From Pectobacterium sp. PL152 (lineage in GTDB: Bacteria; Pseudomonadota; Gammaproteobacteria; Enterobacterales; Enterobacteriaceae), in assembly GCA_021907015.1 (NCBI GenBank), contig CP091064.1, forward strand, positions 3,658,001 through 3,722,000: a stretch of DNA of 64,000 nt. The letters run 5' to 3'. Each line of letters starts with the position of its first letter. Position 1 is the first letter of the stretch. Made by a program: the position numbers and the translations under genes. Positions 1 to 11,447 of the stretch are shown in pieces. The notes beneath the pieces are model-generated. The model did not search any database. It was given only the letters and a program-made list of their open reading frames with translations, and had not been told where the DNA came from.

Positions 1-326
1 CAGGCCAGAGAACATCTTGCTCTCATGCTGAATGGGTATCGTCAGGGAATGAGCAAGCCGCTGTTATTGCTCAATAAAGCAGGGAGCGCCTGGCTGGCTG
101 AATGTTATGATCGTGAAAGCGATAGCCTGCGCTCGGATGAAGAGACGCAAAACAAAGCGCGTGCCCGTTTACTGCAGGCTTGGCAGGGCAATATGGGAAT
201 GCGGGGTGAAGGCGAGGATTATTACCTGCAACGCATTATCCGTGAGTTGGATGAAAACGAATGAATGAGGTGATTGAAGCGGCGCAAATCTGGCTACTGC
301 CACCGTTCCGCTCTAATCTGGCATGA
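1..326 (+). CDS. recC: Exodeoxyribonuclease V gamma chain, C-terminal end (frameshifted)
   Basis: This is the last part of RecC, the Chi-recognising subunit of the RecBCD helicase-nuclease that processes double-strand breaks. About 108 codons are visible; the gene enters from the left edge. The tail around MRGEGEDYYLQRIIRELD matches the E. coli RecC C-terminus. The reading frame stops at 262-264, but the next frame from 261 encodes MNEVIEAAQIWLLPPFRSNLA, the expected RecC terminus, ending with TGA at 324-326. One missing A in the GAATG stretch at about 259-262 would join the two. Position just upstream of ptrA, recB and recD agrees with the E. coli order. The product is certain; the frameshift is probably a sequencing error. 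Confidence 0.93.
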
Positions 327-421
327 TGAGTTTTTTGGGGTAATGCCCGAGTTGATTTCGAGGTGCGAGAAGATAACGCACTGCAACGTGAAAAGTGATG
401 GATATGAGGTTGGAGAATTGC

Positions 422-3367
422 ATGCGTAAACAGTGGGTCTGGATTACCGGGTGGTTTCTTTTATTCACATTCTGGCTTCCGGCGAGTTGGGCAGAGACGG
501 GCTGGCAGCCGCTGGCTCAGACCATTCGAAAAAGCGAAAAAGATCCGCGGCAATATCAGGCGATTAAACTGGATAACGGAATGACCGTTCTGCTGGTTTC
601 CGATCCGCAGGCACCCAAATCGTTGGCATCACTGGCGTTGCCTATTGGCTCGCTGGACGATCCGAATAATCAACTGGGATTGGCGCACTACCTCGAACAC
701 ATGGTACTGATGGGATCGAAACGTTACCCAGAGCCGGAAGCGCTGTCCGAGTTTTTGAAAAACATGGCGGCAGCCACAACGCCAGCACGGCGTCTTACCG
801 CACGGCGTTTTATCTCGAAGTAGAAAATGATGCGCTGCGGCCAGCGGTCGATCGCATGGCCGATGCGATTGCGGAGCCGCTGCTCGATCCGGTGAATGCC
901 GATCGTGAGCGTAACGCGGTGAATGCGGAATTAACGATGGCGCGTTCGCGTGACGGTCACCGTATGGCGCAGGTAGGTGCAGAGACGCTGAACCCGGCGC
1001 ACCCGAGCGCGCGTTTTTCGGGGGAATCTTGAAACCCTGAGCGATAAGCCCGGCAGCAAACTGCATGATGAGTTGGTGAAGTTTTATCAGAAATATTACT
1101 CGGCCAACTTGATGAAAGGGGTGATTTACAGTAATCAACCTCTGCCTGAACTGGCGAAACTGGCGGCCGACACATTCGGGCGCATTGCCAATCACAACGC
1201 CAGCGTTCCTGCGGTTACCGTTCCTGTCACGACGGAGAAGCAGCGCGGCGTAATGATTCACTATGTTCCTGCGCAGCCGAGAAAACAGCTGCGTATTGAG
1301 TTTCGCGTCAGCGATATTAGCCAGGAGTTTCGCAGCAAGACGGATACCTACATTAGCTATCTGATCGGCAACCGCAGCCAGAATACGCTTTCTGACTGGC
1401 TGCAAAAGGAAGGGCTGGTTGAGTCTATCGGTGCGGGTTCTTCCCCGATCATCGACCGTAACGGCGGTATGTTCGCTATTTCGGCCTCGCTGACCGATAA
1501 AGGTCTGGCACAGCGTGATGAAGTGATCGCTGCGATATTCCGTTATCTGCAACAAATCCGCACTGAGGGGATTCAGCAGCGCTATTTTGATGAGATTGCA
1601 CGCGTTCTGGATCTGGATTTCCGCTACCCGTCCATCAGCCGTGATATGGACTACATCGAATGGTTGGTGGATACCATGCTGCGTGTGCCGGTCGAACATA
1701 CGCTGGACGCGCAGTATGTTGCGGATCGCTACGATCCGAAGGCTATCGCCGCACGTCTGGATGAAATGACGCCGCAGAACGCACGCGTCTGGGTCATCAG
1801 TCCGAATGAGCCGCATAATAAAGTGGCCTATTTTGTCGATGCACCGTACGAGATGGATAAAATTCCGTCGGCGACATTCGCAAAATGGAAAACGCTGGGG
1901 CAGAACATGTCACTGTCGTTGCCGACAATCAATCCGTATATCCCCGATGATTTTTCCCTGATCAAAGCCGATAAGGCGATGACTAAGCCGACGCTCCTGC
2001 TGAATCAGCCGGGGTTACGCGTGCTGTATATGCCAAGCCACTACTTCGCCGATGAACCGAAAGCGGAAATCACGCTGTTTCTGCGGAATCAGGAAGCGCG
2101 CAGTACCGCCCGTAATCAGGTGCTGTTTGCGTTAAATGATTATCTGGCGGGACTGGCATTGGATGAACTCAGCTATCAGGCCTCGGTTGGTGGCATCAGT
2201 TTCTCCACCCGCAGCAATGATGGTCTGGTGATTAACGCCAATGGCTATACCCAGCATTTGCCACGGCTGCTACTGACGTTGGCGGATGGCTACGCCTCCT
2301 TTACCTCGACGGAAGCACAGCTGGAACAGGCGAAATCCTGGTACATACAGCAGTTGGATGCGGTAGAGAAATCAAAAGCCTTTGAACAGGCGTTACAGCC
2401 GGTTCAGGCGATATCGCAACTGCCTTACTTCGAGCGCGCAGAACGTCGTAACCTGCTGAAGGATATCCGCTTACAGGATGTGGTTAACTACCGCAAAGAT
2501 CTGCTGCAAAAAGCCACGCCGGAAATGCTGGTCGTCGGCAATCTGGCACCAGAGAAAGTCACCGAGCTAGCGAACACGCTGAAAGCGCATTTGAAGGCCG
2601 ATGGTGAAAATCTGTCGCGCAGCGATGATGTCAAAGTCAGTAAGACACAGCTTGCTAATCTACAGCGTCCAGGCAGCAGCACGGATTCTGCGTTAGCGGC
2701 GGTGTATGTACCGACGGGGTATTCAGAAACGCAGAGTACGGCATACAGCTCTGTGCTGGGACAGATCGTCCAGCCTTGGTTCTATAGCCAATTGAGAACA
2801 GAAGAGCAGTTGGGCTATGCCGTGTTTGCCTTCCCGACGTCTGTTGGCAGACAGATGGGCATTGGCTTCCTGCTGCAAAGTAATAGCAAGCAGCCAGCTT
2901 ATCTCTATCAGCGCTATGAAGATTTTTACCTGAAAGCGCAAAAACGGCTGCGTGAAATGAGTGAAGAAGAATTTGCGCAGTATAAACAAGGCGTGATGAA
3001 TGAACTGAATCAGCGCCCGCAAACCTTAGGCGAAGAAGCTGGCCGACTGCGTAAAGATCTGGATCAGGAAAACTTTGCTTTTGACTCGCGTGAGAAACTG
3101 CTCGAACAAATCAAACCGCTGACGGTGACGCAAGTGGCCGATTTCTTCCAACAGGCGCTGAAGCCAGAAGGTCTGGCTATTCTGTCGCAGGTGTCCGGTA
3201 GCCATCATGGTAAAGCGGACTATGCCGCACCGAAGGGATGGCACACCTACGCGGATGCGTCTTCGCTGCAGAAAACGTTACCGCGTGACAAAGCGCCTGC
3301 GATGATCCCTGCGCCAGCCGCAGATACTACAGCATCGGAAGCTGTCGGTAAGGTCTCAGCAGAATGA
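422..3367 (+). CDS. ptrA: Protease III (pitrilysin), two frameshifts
   Basis: This is a periplasmic zinc metalloprotease of the M16 family that degrades small peptides. The start at 422 is preceded by a GGAG ribosome site and gives a signal peptide of about 24 residues ending ASWA. The inverted zinc motif HYLEH is at residues 89-93, and the third ligand lies in the ERNAVNAE stretch near residue 169. The frame breaks at about 762, where an AAAAA run needs a sixth A so that LKKHGGSHNAST follows, and at about 1026, where FSGGNLETLSD needs one more G in the GGGGG run. With both repaired, the length (about 980 residues) fits the E. coli enzyme (962). The stop overlaps the recB start (ATGA), so the genes are probably translationally coupled, as in the E. 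coli recC-ptrA-recB-recD cluster. Confidence 0.95.
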
Positions 3368-6300
3368 CAAGCGCCGCGCCGCAATCATTAGACGTCATGA
3401 CGTTGCCGCTCTTGGGGAGCGGCTGATTGAGGCGTCGGCCGGAACAGGGAAAACCTATACGCTGGCGGCGCTTTACCTGCGCCTGCTGTTGGGGCTGGGT
3501 AAGCAAGCCGCATATCCACGTCCGCTACTGGTCGAGGAGATTCTGGTTGTGACCTTTACGGAGGCCGCGACCGAAGAGCTGCGGGAGCGTATTCGTGCCA
3601 GAATCCACGCCTTGCGCATTGCCTGCCTGCGTAAAAGCGCGCAGGGGGAGGTGGCGGAAAAGCCCAAAGATGCTTCGCTAGCGCAGCTGCTGGCGGAGAT
3701 TTCTGACCATTGCGATGCGGCCGACGTCTTGCTGGCGGCCGAACGGCAAATGGACGAGGCGGCGATCTACACGATCCACGGTTTCTGCCAGCGTATGCTC
3801 AGTACCAATGCGTTTGAGTCTGGTGTGCTTTTTGAACAGGTGCTGATAGAAGATGAGCAGCCGCTGCGCCGTCAGGCCTGTGCCGACTTTTGGCGTCGTT
3901 ATTGCTATCCGTTGCCGGTAGAGGTCGCACGTATTGTCGGTCTGGAGTGGAAAGGGCCGGAAAACCTGCTGGTCGATCTGGCTCCCTATCTGCACGGTGA
4001 AGCGCCTGCATTTCGCTTGATGCCAGAAGAGGACGAAACGTTGCAGAGCCGCCATGAGAAGATCGTGGCGACGATAGACGCGTACAAACAACGCTGGCTG
4101 GCGTCAGCAGGGGATCTGGAAGCGTTGATTAGCGCTTCTGGCGTCGATAAACGCAGCTACAGCAGTAAGCATCTACCCAACTGGCTACAGAAAGTCACGC
4201 TGTGGGCAGAACAGCAGCCGACGCTGGATTACCAACTGCCGAAGGATCTGGTACGGTTTTCCCAGCAAGCGCTCATTGAAAAGACGAAGAAAGGGGAACC
4301 GCCCGTTCATGTCCTCTTTGAGGAAACAGAGCGGTTGCTTGCCACACCGCTGTCGCTGCGTGATTTAGTGATTGTGCGTGCACTGTCGGCGATCCGGGAG
4401 TCAGTGAGCGAGGAAAAGCGGCAGCGTGCAGAGCTAGGGTTTGACGATCTGCTGAGCCGTCTGGATGTTGCGCTGCAACAGCCGGGCGGGGAACGGCTTG
4501 CCAGTGCCATTCGCGAACGCTATCCGGTGGCGATGATCGATGAATTTCAGGATACAGACCCTCAGCAATACCGTATTTTTCGGGCGCTGTATGTCGGGCA
4601 GCCGCAGTGTGGGCTGCTGTTGATCGGTGACCCTAAGCAGGCTATTTATGCGTTTCGCGGTGCGGATATTTTTACCTATATGCACGCGCGCGGAGAAGTG
4701 GCTGCGCATTATACGCTGGGCACGAACTGGCGATCGTCGCACCAGATGGTACATGGTGTTAATCGTCTGTTTGAACGCCTCGACTCTCCTTTTATTTTTC
4801 AAAACATCCCGTTCCTGCCGGTCAAGCCTGCCGAATCTAAGCGCGGTTTGCTGTTTGAGGTTGCCGGGAAGCCCCAGCCTGCGCTGCAATTCTGGCTAAC
4901 GGGCTCAGAACCGATTGGCATTGGAGATTATCAGCAGCAGATGGCACGCCAGTGTGCGGCGCAGATTCGTGACTGGCTGGCGGCCAGCCAGCGTAATGAA
5001 GCCTGGTTGGTTACCGATGATTCCCGGCGTTTGGTCAAGGCATCCGACATGAGCGTGCTGGTGCGTAGCCGACGTGAAGCCTCGTTGATTCGTGACGCGC
5101 TGAGCCGTTTGTCCATTCCCTCAGTCTATCTGTCTAATCGCGACAGCGTATTCAGCACGCCGGAAGCCAGCGATATGTTGTGGCTGCTGCAGGCGGTGCT
5201 GGCGCCGGAACAGGAGCGCACGTTACGCAGCGCGATGGCGACGGCTCTGATGGGGCTGGATGCCGGGCAGGTTGATGCTTTAGGGCAAAGCGAAGCCACG
5301 TGGGATGCGCTGGTGGATGAGTTTGCGGGCTATCGCACGTTGTGGCGCCAGAAAGGTGTGCAGCCCATGCTGCGTGCGCTGATGAGCCAACATCAGTTAG
5401 CGGAGAACCTGTTGGCGAGCGCGGAAGGGGAACGCCGTCTTACCGATATTCTGCATATCGGTGAGTTGTTGCAGGATGCCTCGGCAACGCTCGACAGTGA
5501 ACACGCGCTGGTACGCTGGCTATCGCAACAGATTGTTCAGCCGAATCCGCAGGCAGAGAACCAGCAGCTACGTTTGGAAAGCGATCGTCATCTGGTGCAG
5601 ATCGTGACGATCCATAAATCGAAAGGGTTGGAGTATCCACTGGTGTGGCTGCCTTTCATTAGCCACTTCCGCGTGCAGGATCAGGGGATTTATCACGATC
5701 GCGAGAGCTATCAGGCCGTGTTGGATCTGCAAAATCATGAAGAAAGTCAGACGCTGGCGGAAGAAGAGCGGCTGGCGGAAGACTTACGTTTACTGTATGT
5801 CGCGCTGACCCGCTCTATTTATCACTGTAGCGTGGGCGTCGCGCCGATTCAGCGGTCACGTAAAAAGACGGCAGCAGTGATATGCACCAGAGCGCCCTGG
5901 GTTATTTACTCCAGCGCGGTAAAGAAGCCGAGGTCGCCACGTTAGTCAGTGAGTTAGAAGGCATGGTCGGTGACGGTGTCGCATTGACACCGCTACAGGC
6001 GGCGGAAGAGCAGCGCTGGCAGCCGGATAGACCTGAATTGGCAGAGCTGCGGGCTCGCCACATTGAACGCCAACTGCGCGACGGCTGGCGAGTCACCAGC
6101 TATTCGGGGCTTCAGCAACATGGTACTGCAAGCGCGCAGGATCTGGTGCCGCGTCTGGATATTGAAGCGATAGGTGAACGTCAGGAAACGGATGAAGCCC
6201 AGCTGACGCCGCATACGTTCCCACGTGGCGCGAGTCCGGGGACGTTTTTGCATAGCCTGTTTGAAACGCTGGATTTCACTCAGCCCGTTGATGATGACTG

Positions 6301-6946
6301 GCTGGCCGAGCAGTTGCAGCTACAGGGGTTTGAAGCCCACTGGCAACCCGTGTTGAAGACATGGATGGATACGCTTTTGCATACGCCGCTTAACGAGCAG
6401 GGGATGACTCTGTCGGCGCTGGATAATGCAGATAAGCAGGCTGAATTACAGTTCTATATCCCGATCGAGGCCCCGATACAGGCGGCGCAGCTTGATCGGC
6501 TGGCAAAGCATCACGATCCACTCTCTGCTCGCTGCCCGGCACTCTCTTTTCAGCAGGTGAAAGGCATGCTGAAAGGGTTTATCGATCTGGTGTTCCGCTG
6601 GGAAGGGCGCTATTACCTGCTGGACTACAAATCCAATTGGCTCGGCCCTGATGCCAGTGCGTACACCCAAACGGCCATGATGCAGTCGATGGCCGAACAC
6701 CGGTATGACCTGCAATACCAGCTCTATACGCTGGCTTTGCATCGCTATCTCCGTCACCGCATTGCGGATTACGACTATGAGCGTCATTTTGGCGGCGTGT
6801 TTTATCTGTTTTTACGCGGCGTTGAGGAGTCTCACCCCGGCAATGGCATCTTTGCTTGTCGTCCCTCCGCTGAATTTGTTTTCGGGCTTGATATGCTTTT
6901 CAAGGGAAAGACGCCTGACGATGCTGATACAGGAATTCCCTCATGA
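3364..6946 (+). CDS. recB: Exodeoxyribonuclease V beta chain, two frameshifts
   Basis: RecB is the 3'-5' helicase and sole nuclease subunit of RecBCD. The Walker A motif ASAGTGKT is at about residues 24-31, the Walker B/DEXQD motif is DEFQDTDPQQ near residue 390, and the C-terminal nuclease motif LDYKSNW is near residue 1090. The start ATG overlaps the ptrA stop. The frame breaks early at about 3414, where CTTGGGGAGC needs one more G to give LLGERLIEAS, and at about 5866, where an AAAAA run needs a sixth A to give RKKDGSSDMHQSA. Repaired length is about 1194 residues, close to E. coli RecB (1180). It is followed by recD with another ATGA overlap. Nothing else suggests decay: all helicase and nuclease motifs are present. 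Confidence 0.96.
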
Positions 6947-8800
6947 TTGCCTTACTTGAAACGGCACTGGCGCGACGGCTGCTGCGCCCGCTGGATATTC
7001 AGTTTGCCAGAATGCTGGTGGATGAGACGCAGCCCGAGTTGCTGCTAGCCGCCGCTTGTCTTAGCGCGCATTCGGGGCGGGGCATGTGTGTTTACCGCTG
7101 GAGAATTTGCAGGCACAAACGCTGTTTGACGGTCGCGATCCTGAGCTGGCGCAACAGCTGCTTACGGAGGCAGGGCTAAACACGGTTTCCGCATGGCAGC
7201 AGCGTTTGCTGGCATCTGATGCCGTCAGCGACGGCAGCTTGTCGACGCCGCTGGTGTTGCAAGGAGAAAAGCTTTATTTACAGCGCAGCTGGCAGAGTGA
7301 GGGCCGTGTGGCGCGGTTTATCGCCAGCGAACGCGATACGCTACTTGTTGATGAACCTGCGACTCGGGCAGTGTTGGAGCGGTTGTTTCCTGATACGGGC
7401 GAAGCGGTTGACTGGCAGAAAGTCGCCGCCGCCGTCGCATTGACGCGCCGTATTGCGATTATTTCTGGCGGGCCGGGTACGGGAAAAACCACGACGGTCG
7501 CCAGGCTGCTGGCTGCGTTGATTGAGCTGAATACGGGAGAAGCGTTACGTATTCAATTAGCCGCACCGACTGGGAAAGCGGCGGCGCGACTCACGGAGTC
7601 GCTGGGGCAGGCCCTGCATCGTCTGGCTGTGGAACCTCAGCAGCGGGATGCGTTTCCTCAGGAAGCGACAACGCTGCACCGGCTCTTGGGTGCGGTGACG
7701 GATAGCCAGCGCCTGCGCCACAATCAGGACAATCCGCTGCATCTGGATGTGTTGATTGTGGATGAGGCGTCGATGGTCGATCTGCCGATGATGGCAAATG
7801 TGATCGCCGCGCTTCCGCCACACGCCAGAATTATCTTTCTGGGCGATCGCGATCAGTTGGCGTCCGTCGAAGCGGGTGCGGTGTTGGGCGATATCTGCCG
7901 TTTTGCCGAGGCGGGCTATAGCCGCACGCGGGCGCAGCAGTTGCAGCGGCTGACGGGCTGTAAGCTGGATGAAAGCGGCCCTGAAGGGCAGACGACGGTC
8001 AGTGACAGTATCTGTCTGTTGCGCCGGAGCTACCGTTTCGATCCGCATTCTGGTATTGGCCAACTGGCGCTGGCGGTGAACGGCGGCGATGATGCTCGCG
8101 TGCGTGCGGTGCTGAACGGCGAGTTTGCTGATATCACCTGTAGTCCATTAGCTGAGGCTGAAGAGTATCAGTCCATGCTGACACAGTGTGTTGAAGGGTA
8201 TCGCGATTATCTGCAACTGATTGCTGCGGGAGCCTCGCCGGATGCCGTGCTGCTTGCCTTCCAGCGCTATCGCCAGCTGTGCGCGCTGCGCGAAGGGCCG
8301 TTTGGCGTCGCAGGGCTGAATCAGCGCATCGAGCAGGCTTTGCATCAGGCTGGGTTGATTCAGCGCAGCCGTAATCCGCTTAACCGCTGGTATCCCGGCC
8401 GACCGGTCATGATTGAACGGAACGATGCTGCTTTGGGTCTGTTCAATGGTGATATCGGTATCGCTATGATAGGGGAAAGCGGTGAGCTACGCGTGTTTTT
8501 CCCTTGCCGAATGGCGAAACCAAAGACGTTACGTCAAGCCGTTTGCCGCCGCACGAAACGGCCTATGCGATGACGGTACATAAATCGCAAGGGTCGGAGT
8601 TCGATCATACCGCGCTGGTGTTGCCGAACCACTATTTGCCGGTGCTGACGAGGGAGCTGGTGTATACCGCCATCACCCGTGCGCGCCAGCGTTTGTCTCT
8701 CTATACCGACATCAAGATCCTCTGTCGTGCGGTGAAGACGCCAACGCAGCGCTATAGCGGTTTGGAAGAGCGAATCAGCGCGTTAATGGCACGTTCTTGA
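6943..8800 (+). CDS. recD: Exodeoxyribonuclease V alpha chain, two frameshifts
   Basis: RecD is the 5'-3' helicase subunit of RecBCD and the last gene of the cluster. Walker A is [10 protein letters not shown] at about residue 175, the DEAS helicase motif follows ([11 protein letters not shown]), and the conserved C-terminal helicase motif is [13 protein letters not shown]. The ATG overlaps the recB stop. The frame breaks at about 7084, where GGGGCATG needs an extra G to read [13 protein letters not shown], and at about 8507, where TTCCCTTG needs an extra C to read FFPLPNGE. Repaired length of 619 residues compares with 608 in E. coli. The gene converges on a LacI-type regulator; the short gap between them holds no obvious terminator. 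Confidence 0.95.
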
Positions 8801-8843
8801 GAGCATACTGCTTATAGTGAACTGTTTTGATGAGATATTAACG

Positions 8844-9863
8844 TCAGGCAGATTCGCGCTCAATCAGTGAAAACCAATATCCACGATGGGGAGGACACGC
8901 TTTTCCCCTCAATCTTTTCTGCCAGCATTGTTGCTGCATCGGTGCCAATTTTCCAGCGATCGATCCTGACGGTGGTAATGCTCGGTATGCTGTGAGCGGC
9001 GAAATCGAGATCGCCAAATCCCATCACTGCCAGTTTCTTCGGCACCGCTAATCCTCTGGCTGCGGCTTCGATCATCACGCCCTGTGCCAGGGTATCGGAA
9101 CTGCAAATAATGGCATCAAAATCTTCGCCATCGGCGAGCAGATCGCTCAGCCCTTGTCGCCCTATCGCCAGCGTGGCAGGCCACGGGGCGATGGCCTCAC
9201 GTATATAACCATTCGGCTGCTTTTGTATGACGTCGTAAATCCCTTTCTTACGCAACCCGGCACGTGCATCTTCAGTCCAGACAAGGCCGAAGCGTGAATG
9301 TCCTTTATCCAGCAAATAATGCCCGATGGCGTTCCCGATGCTTTCATGGGAAAACCAACCAGCATATCGAGCGGCGTTGGCGTGAGATCCCAGATCTCAA
9401 CAACGGGGATCGTGGCGTTAAGCAAAAGACGTTTGAGTTCGGGCGTGTGGTGAATACCAGTGAGGACGATGCCGTCCGGGCGACGAGAAAGCAGGGTGGC
9501 GACAATCTCCGCCTCGGATTCATTGGTATCGCCAGCGACGCACAGCAGCATGTGGTAACCGCGTGCGGCCAGTTCATCGCTTATCGCCTGAACGGTATCA
9601 ACGAACATGTTGTTATTGATCTGCGGTACGACGACGGCAATTAGCTTGCTGCGCCGAGACGCGAGCCCGCCCGCTAACATATTGGGTATGTAACCCGTAG
9701 CACGGACGGCTTCCATCACCTTGTTTACGGTTTCCGCACGAACAATCTTCGGGTTGTTCAACGCGCGGCTGACCGTCATGGGCGAAATGCCTGCGGCACG
9801 TGCGACATCTTCAAGCGTGGGTACACGCGGTGGGGGACTGCTGGCGTTCTTATCGCGTTTCAA
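8844..9863 (-). CDS. LacI-family regulator, frameshifted; likely controls the sugar-acid dehydratase
   Basis: This is a LacI/GntR-type repressor. The N-terminal helix-turn-helix TLEDVARAAGISPMTVSRAL lies at about residues 16-35 and is followed by the hinge and a periplasmic-binding-protein-like sensor domain (IAVVVPQINNNMF, DAIICSSDTLAQG, AVMGFGD). The frame breaks at about 9348, where GGTTTTCCC needs another T to read LVGFSHESIGNAIGHYLLDKG. It also breaks near 8870-8895, where the tail should continue as PIVDIGFSLIERES to the stop at 8844. It is divergent from an L-talarate/galactarate dehydratase, and two related palindromic sequences lie in the shared intergenic region, so it probably represses that gene in response to an aldarate or derived acid. 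The effector is inferred. Confidence 0.85.
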
Positions 9864-10189
9864 TCACGGGTTCCCTTCTGAGGCTACGCGCACATTCACA
9901 TGTCGTCGGATTATCGTTGATGGCATATCGGTTTTCCAGTCGCCTGTATCTCTGGCAACCCGCCGAATTGTTTCGCTTTTTGGGGTTGGCTTCTGGGCTA
10001 GCTACACAGTATTTCTGTTATATCCTCTTACTTTTCGTGGTGATTGCGCAATCATTAATGATGGCGATTAATGAACGATTTTATCGTGGTAATGATTGTT
10101 ATGTGATCTGTATTGCATGTTTTTCTTCATTTATCGCTATCGTCTTTTCTGCTTATGAATGTTAGCGCAATCATTTTACGAGGTGAGAC
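9864..10189. promoter_or_regulatory. Divergent control region between lacI-type regulator and dehydratase
   Basis: This 326-base gap has no credible gene. It holds a perfect 14-base palindrome, TGATTGCGCAATCA, at 10041-10054 and a similar site, TGTTAGCGCAATCA, at 10160-10173, only 17 bases ahead of the dehydratase start. Both have the central GCGC/CG symmetry usual for LacI-family operators. The second site would overlap the ribosome-binding/5' leader region of the dehydratase. Assignment to the adjacent regulator is by proximity and symmetry, not by experiment. Confidence 0.6.
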
Positions 10190-11384
10190 ATGACCATCAG
10201 TGCAAATTCAGCGGCGGTGAGCTATGCAAAAGTCACGAACGTCAGAACGGCTGCCGAGTCGGGCGATCGAATTGAATGGGTAAAACTCTCTCTGGCGTTT
10301 TGCCGCTGGCCACGCCGGTTAGCGATGCGAAAGTGCTGACCGGAAGGCAGAAGCCGCTGACCGAAGTGGCGATTATTTTTGCGGAAATTCGCAGTCGTGA
10401 TGGGTTTGAAGGCGTGGGGTTCAGCTACTCCAAGCGGGCGGGCGGACAGGGCATCTATGCGCACGCGAAAGAGATTGCGGATAACCTGTTGGGCGAAGAT
10501 CCGAATGATATCGATAAGATCTACACCAAGCTGCTGTGGGCTGGGGCATCGGTTGGCCGCAGTGGAATGGCGGTACAGGCGATTTCTCCCCTCGACATCG
10601 CGCTGTGGGATATGAAAGCCAAACGCGCAGGTCTGCCTCTCTCTAAGCTGTTGGGCTCACACCGTGATTCCGTGCAGTGCTACAACACCTCCGGCGGTTT
10701 CCTGCATACACCATTGGATCAGGTATTAAAAATGTCGTCATCTCCCGTGAAAGCGGTATCGGTGGGATAAAACTGAAAGTCGGGCAGCCGAATACGGCGG
10801 AGGATATCCGTCGCCTCACGGCGGTGCGCGAAGCGCTGGGAGACGATTTCCCACTGATGGTGGATGCCAATCAGCAGTGGGATCGCGAAACGGCGATTCG
10901 GATGGGGAGAAAGATGGAAGCCTTTAACCTGATCTGGATTGAAGAGCCGCTGGATGCCTACGATGTGGAAGGTCATGCGGCGCTGACGGCGGCGCTGGAT
11001 ACACCGATTGCGACCGGCGAGATGTTGACCAGCTTCCGCGAACACGAACAGTTGATCCTCGGTAACGCTAGTGATTTCGTGCAGCCGGATGCGCCGCGCG
11101 TGGGCGGGATTTCGCCTTTCCTGAAAATCATGGATTTGGCTGCGAAGCACGGGCGTAAGCTGGCGCCGCACTTTGCGATGGAAGTGCATTTGCATCTGGC
11201 TGCGGCCTATCCGATTGAGCCCTGGCTGGAACACTTTGAATGGCTAAATCCGCTCTTCAACGAGCAGCTAGAATTGCGCGATGGGCGGATGTGGGTATCC
11301 GATCGTCTGGGGTTGGGATTTACGCTGAGTGAGCAGGCAAGGAAGTGGACAACGCTGAGCTGTGAATTTGGTAAGCAGCCATAA
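10190..11384 (+). CDS. L-talarate/galactarate dehydratase (enolase superfamily), two frameshifts
   Basis: This is a mandelate-racemase-type member of the enolase superfamily. The sequence follows the characterised Salmonella L-talarate/galactarate dehydratase almost residue for residue. That enzyme removes water from galactarate or L-talarate to give 5-keto-4-deoxy-glucarate and can interconvert the two acids. Visible catalytic and metal motifs are GIKLKVGQ (KxK base), LMVDANQQW, WIEEPLDAY, TGEMLTS and LAPHFAMEVH (His base). The start at 10190 has a GAGGTG ribosome site. Frames break at about 10302 (GCGTTTTGCCG needs another T, giving LAFLPLATPVSD) and about 10731 (AAAAATG needs another A, giving LKNVVISRES). 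Repaired length is 398, the family length. It is probably a single-gene unit controlled by the divergent LacI-type regulator, feeding plant pectin-derived galactarate into metabolism. Confidence 0.9.
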
Positions 11385-11398
11385 GTTGATAAACGATC

Positions 11399-11424
11399 GT
11401 GGCCGATTTTACGGTCGGCCACGA
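11399..11424. terminator. Hairpin between convergent dehydratase and argA
   Basis: A perfect 9-base stem (CGTGGCCGA / TCGGCCACG) with an 8-base loop lies between two convergent genes. There is no strong T-run on either side, so it may work as a bidirectional but weak terminator. Confidence 0.6.
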
Positions 11425-11447
11425 GAAGCGTTATCGAGTGGAATAGC

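Noticed and set aside
629-1816. Long open frame (395 codons) on the minus strand
   Set aside because: It lies antisense to ptrA, whose protein is clearly conserved; the translation is low-complexity Arg/His/Gln-rich as expected for a shadow frame of GC-rich coding DNA.
1-8800. Reading the broken recC, recB and recD as natural RecBCD loss
   Set aside because: Every break is a one-base homopolymer change with intact motifs on both sides, and the same pattern hits unrelated genes across 46 kb.
9721-10165. Two plus-strand frames running into the lacI-dehydratase gap
   Set aside because: They begin antisense to the regulator's DNA-binding domain and continue through the operators; the hydrophobic tail is AT-rich non-coding sequence.
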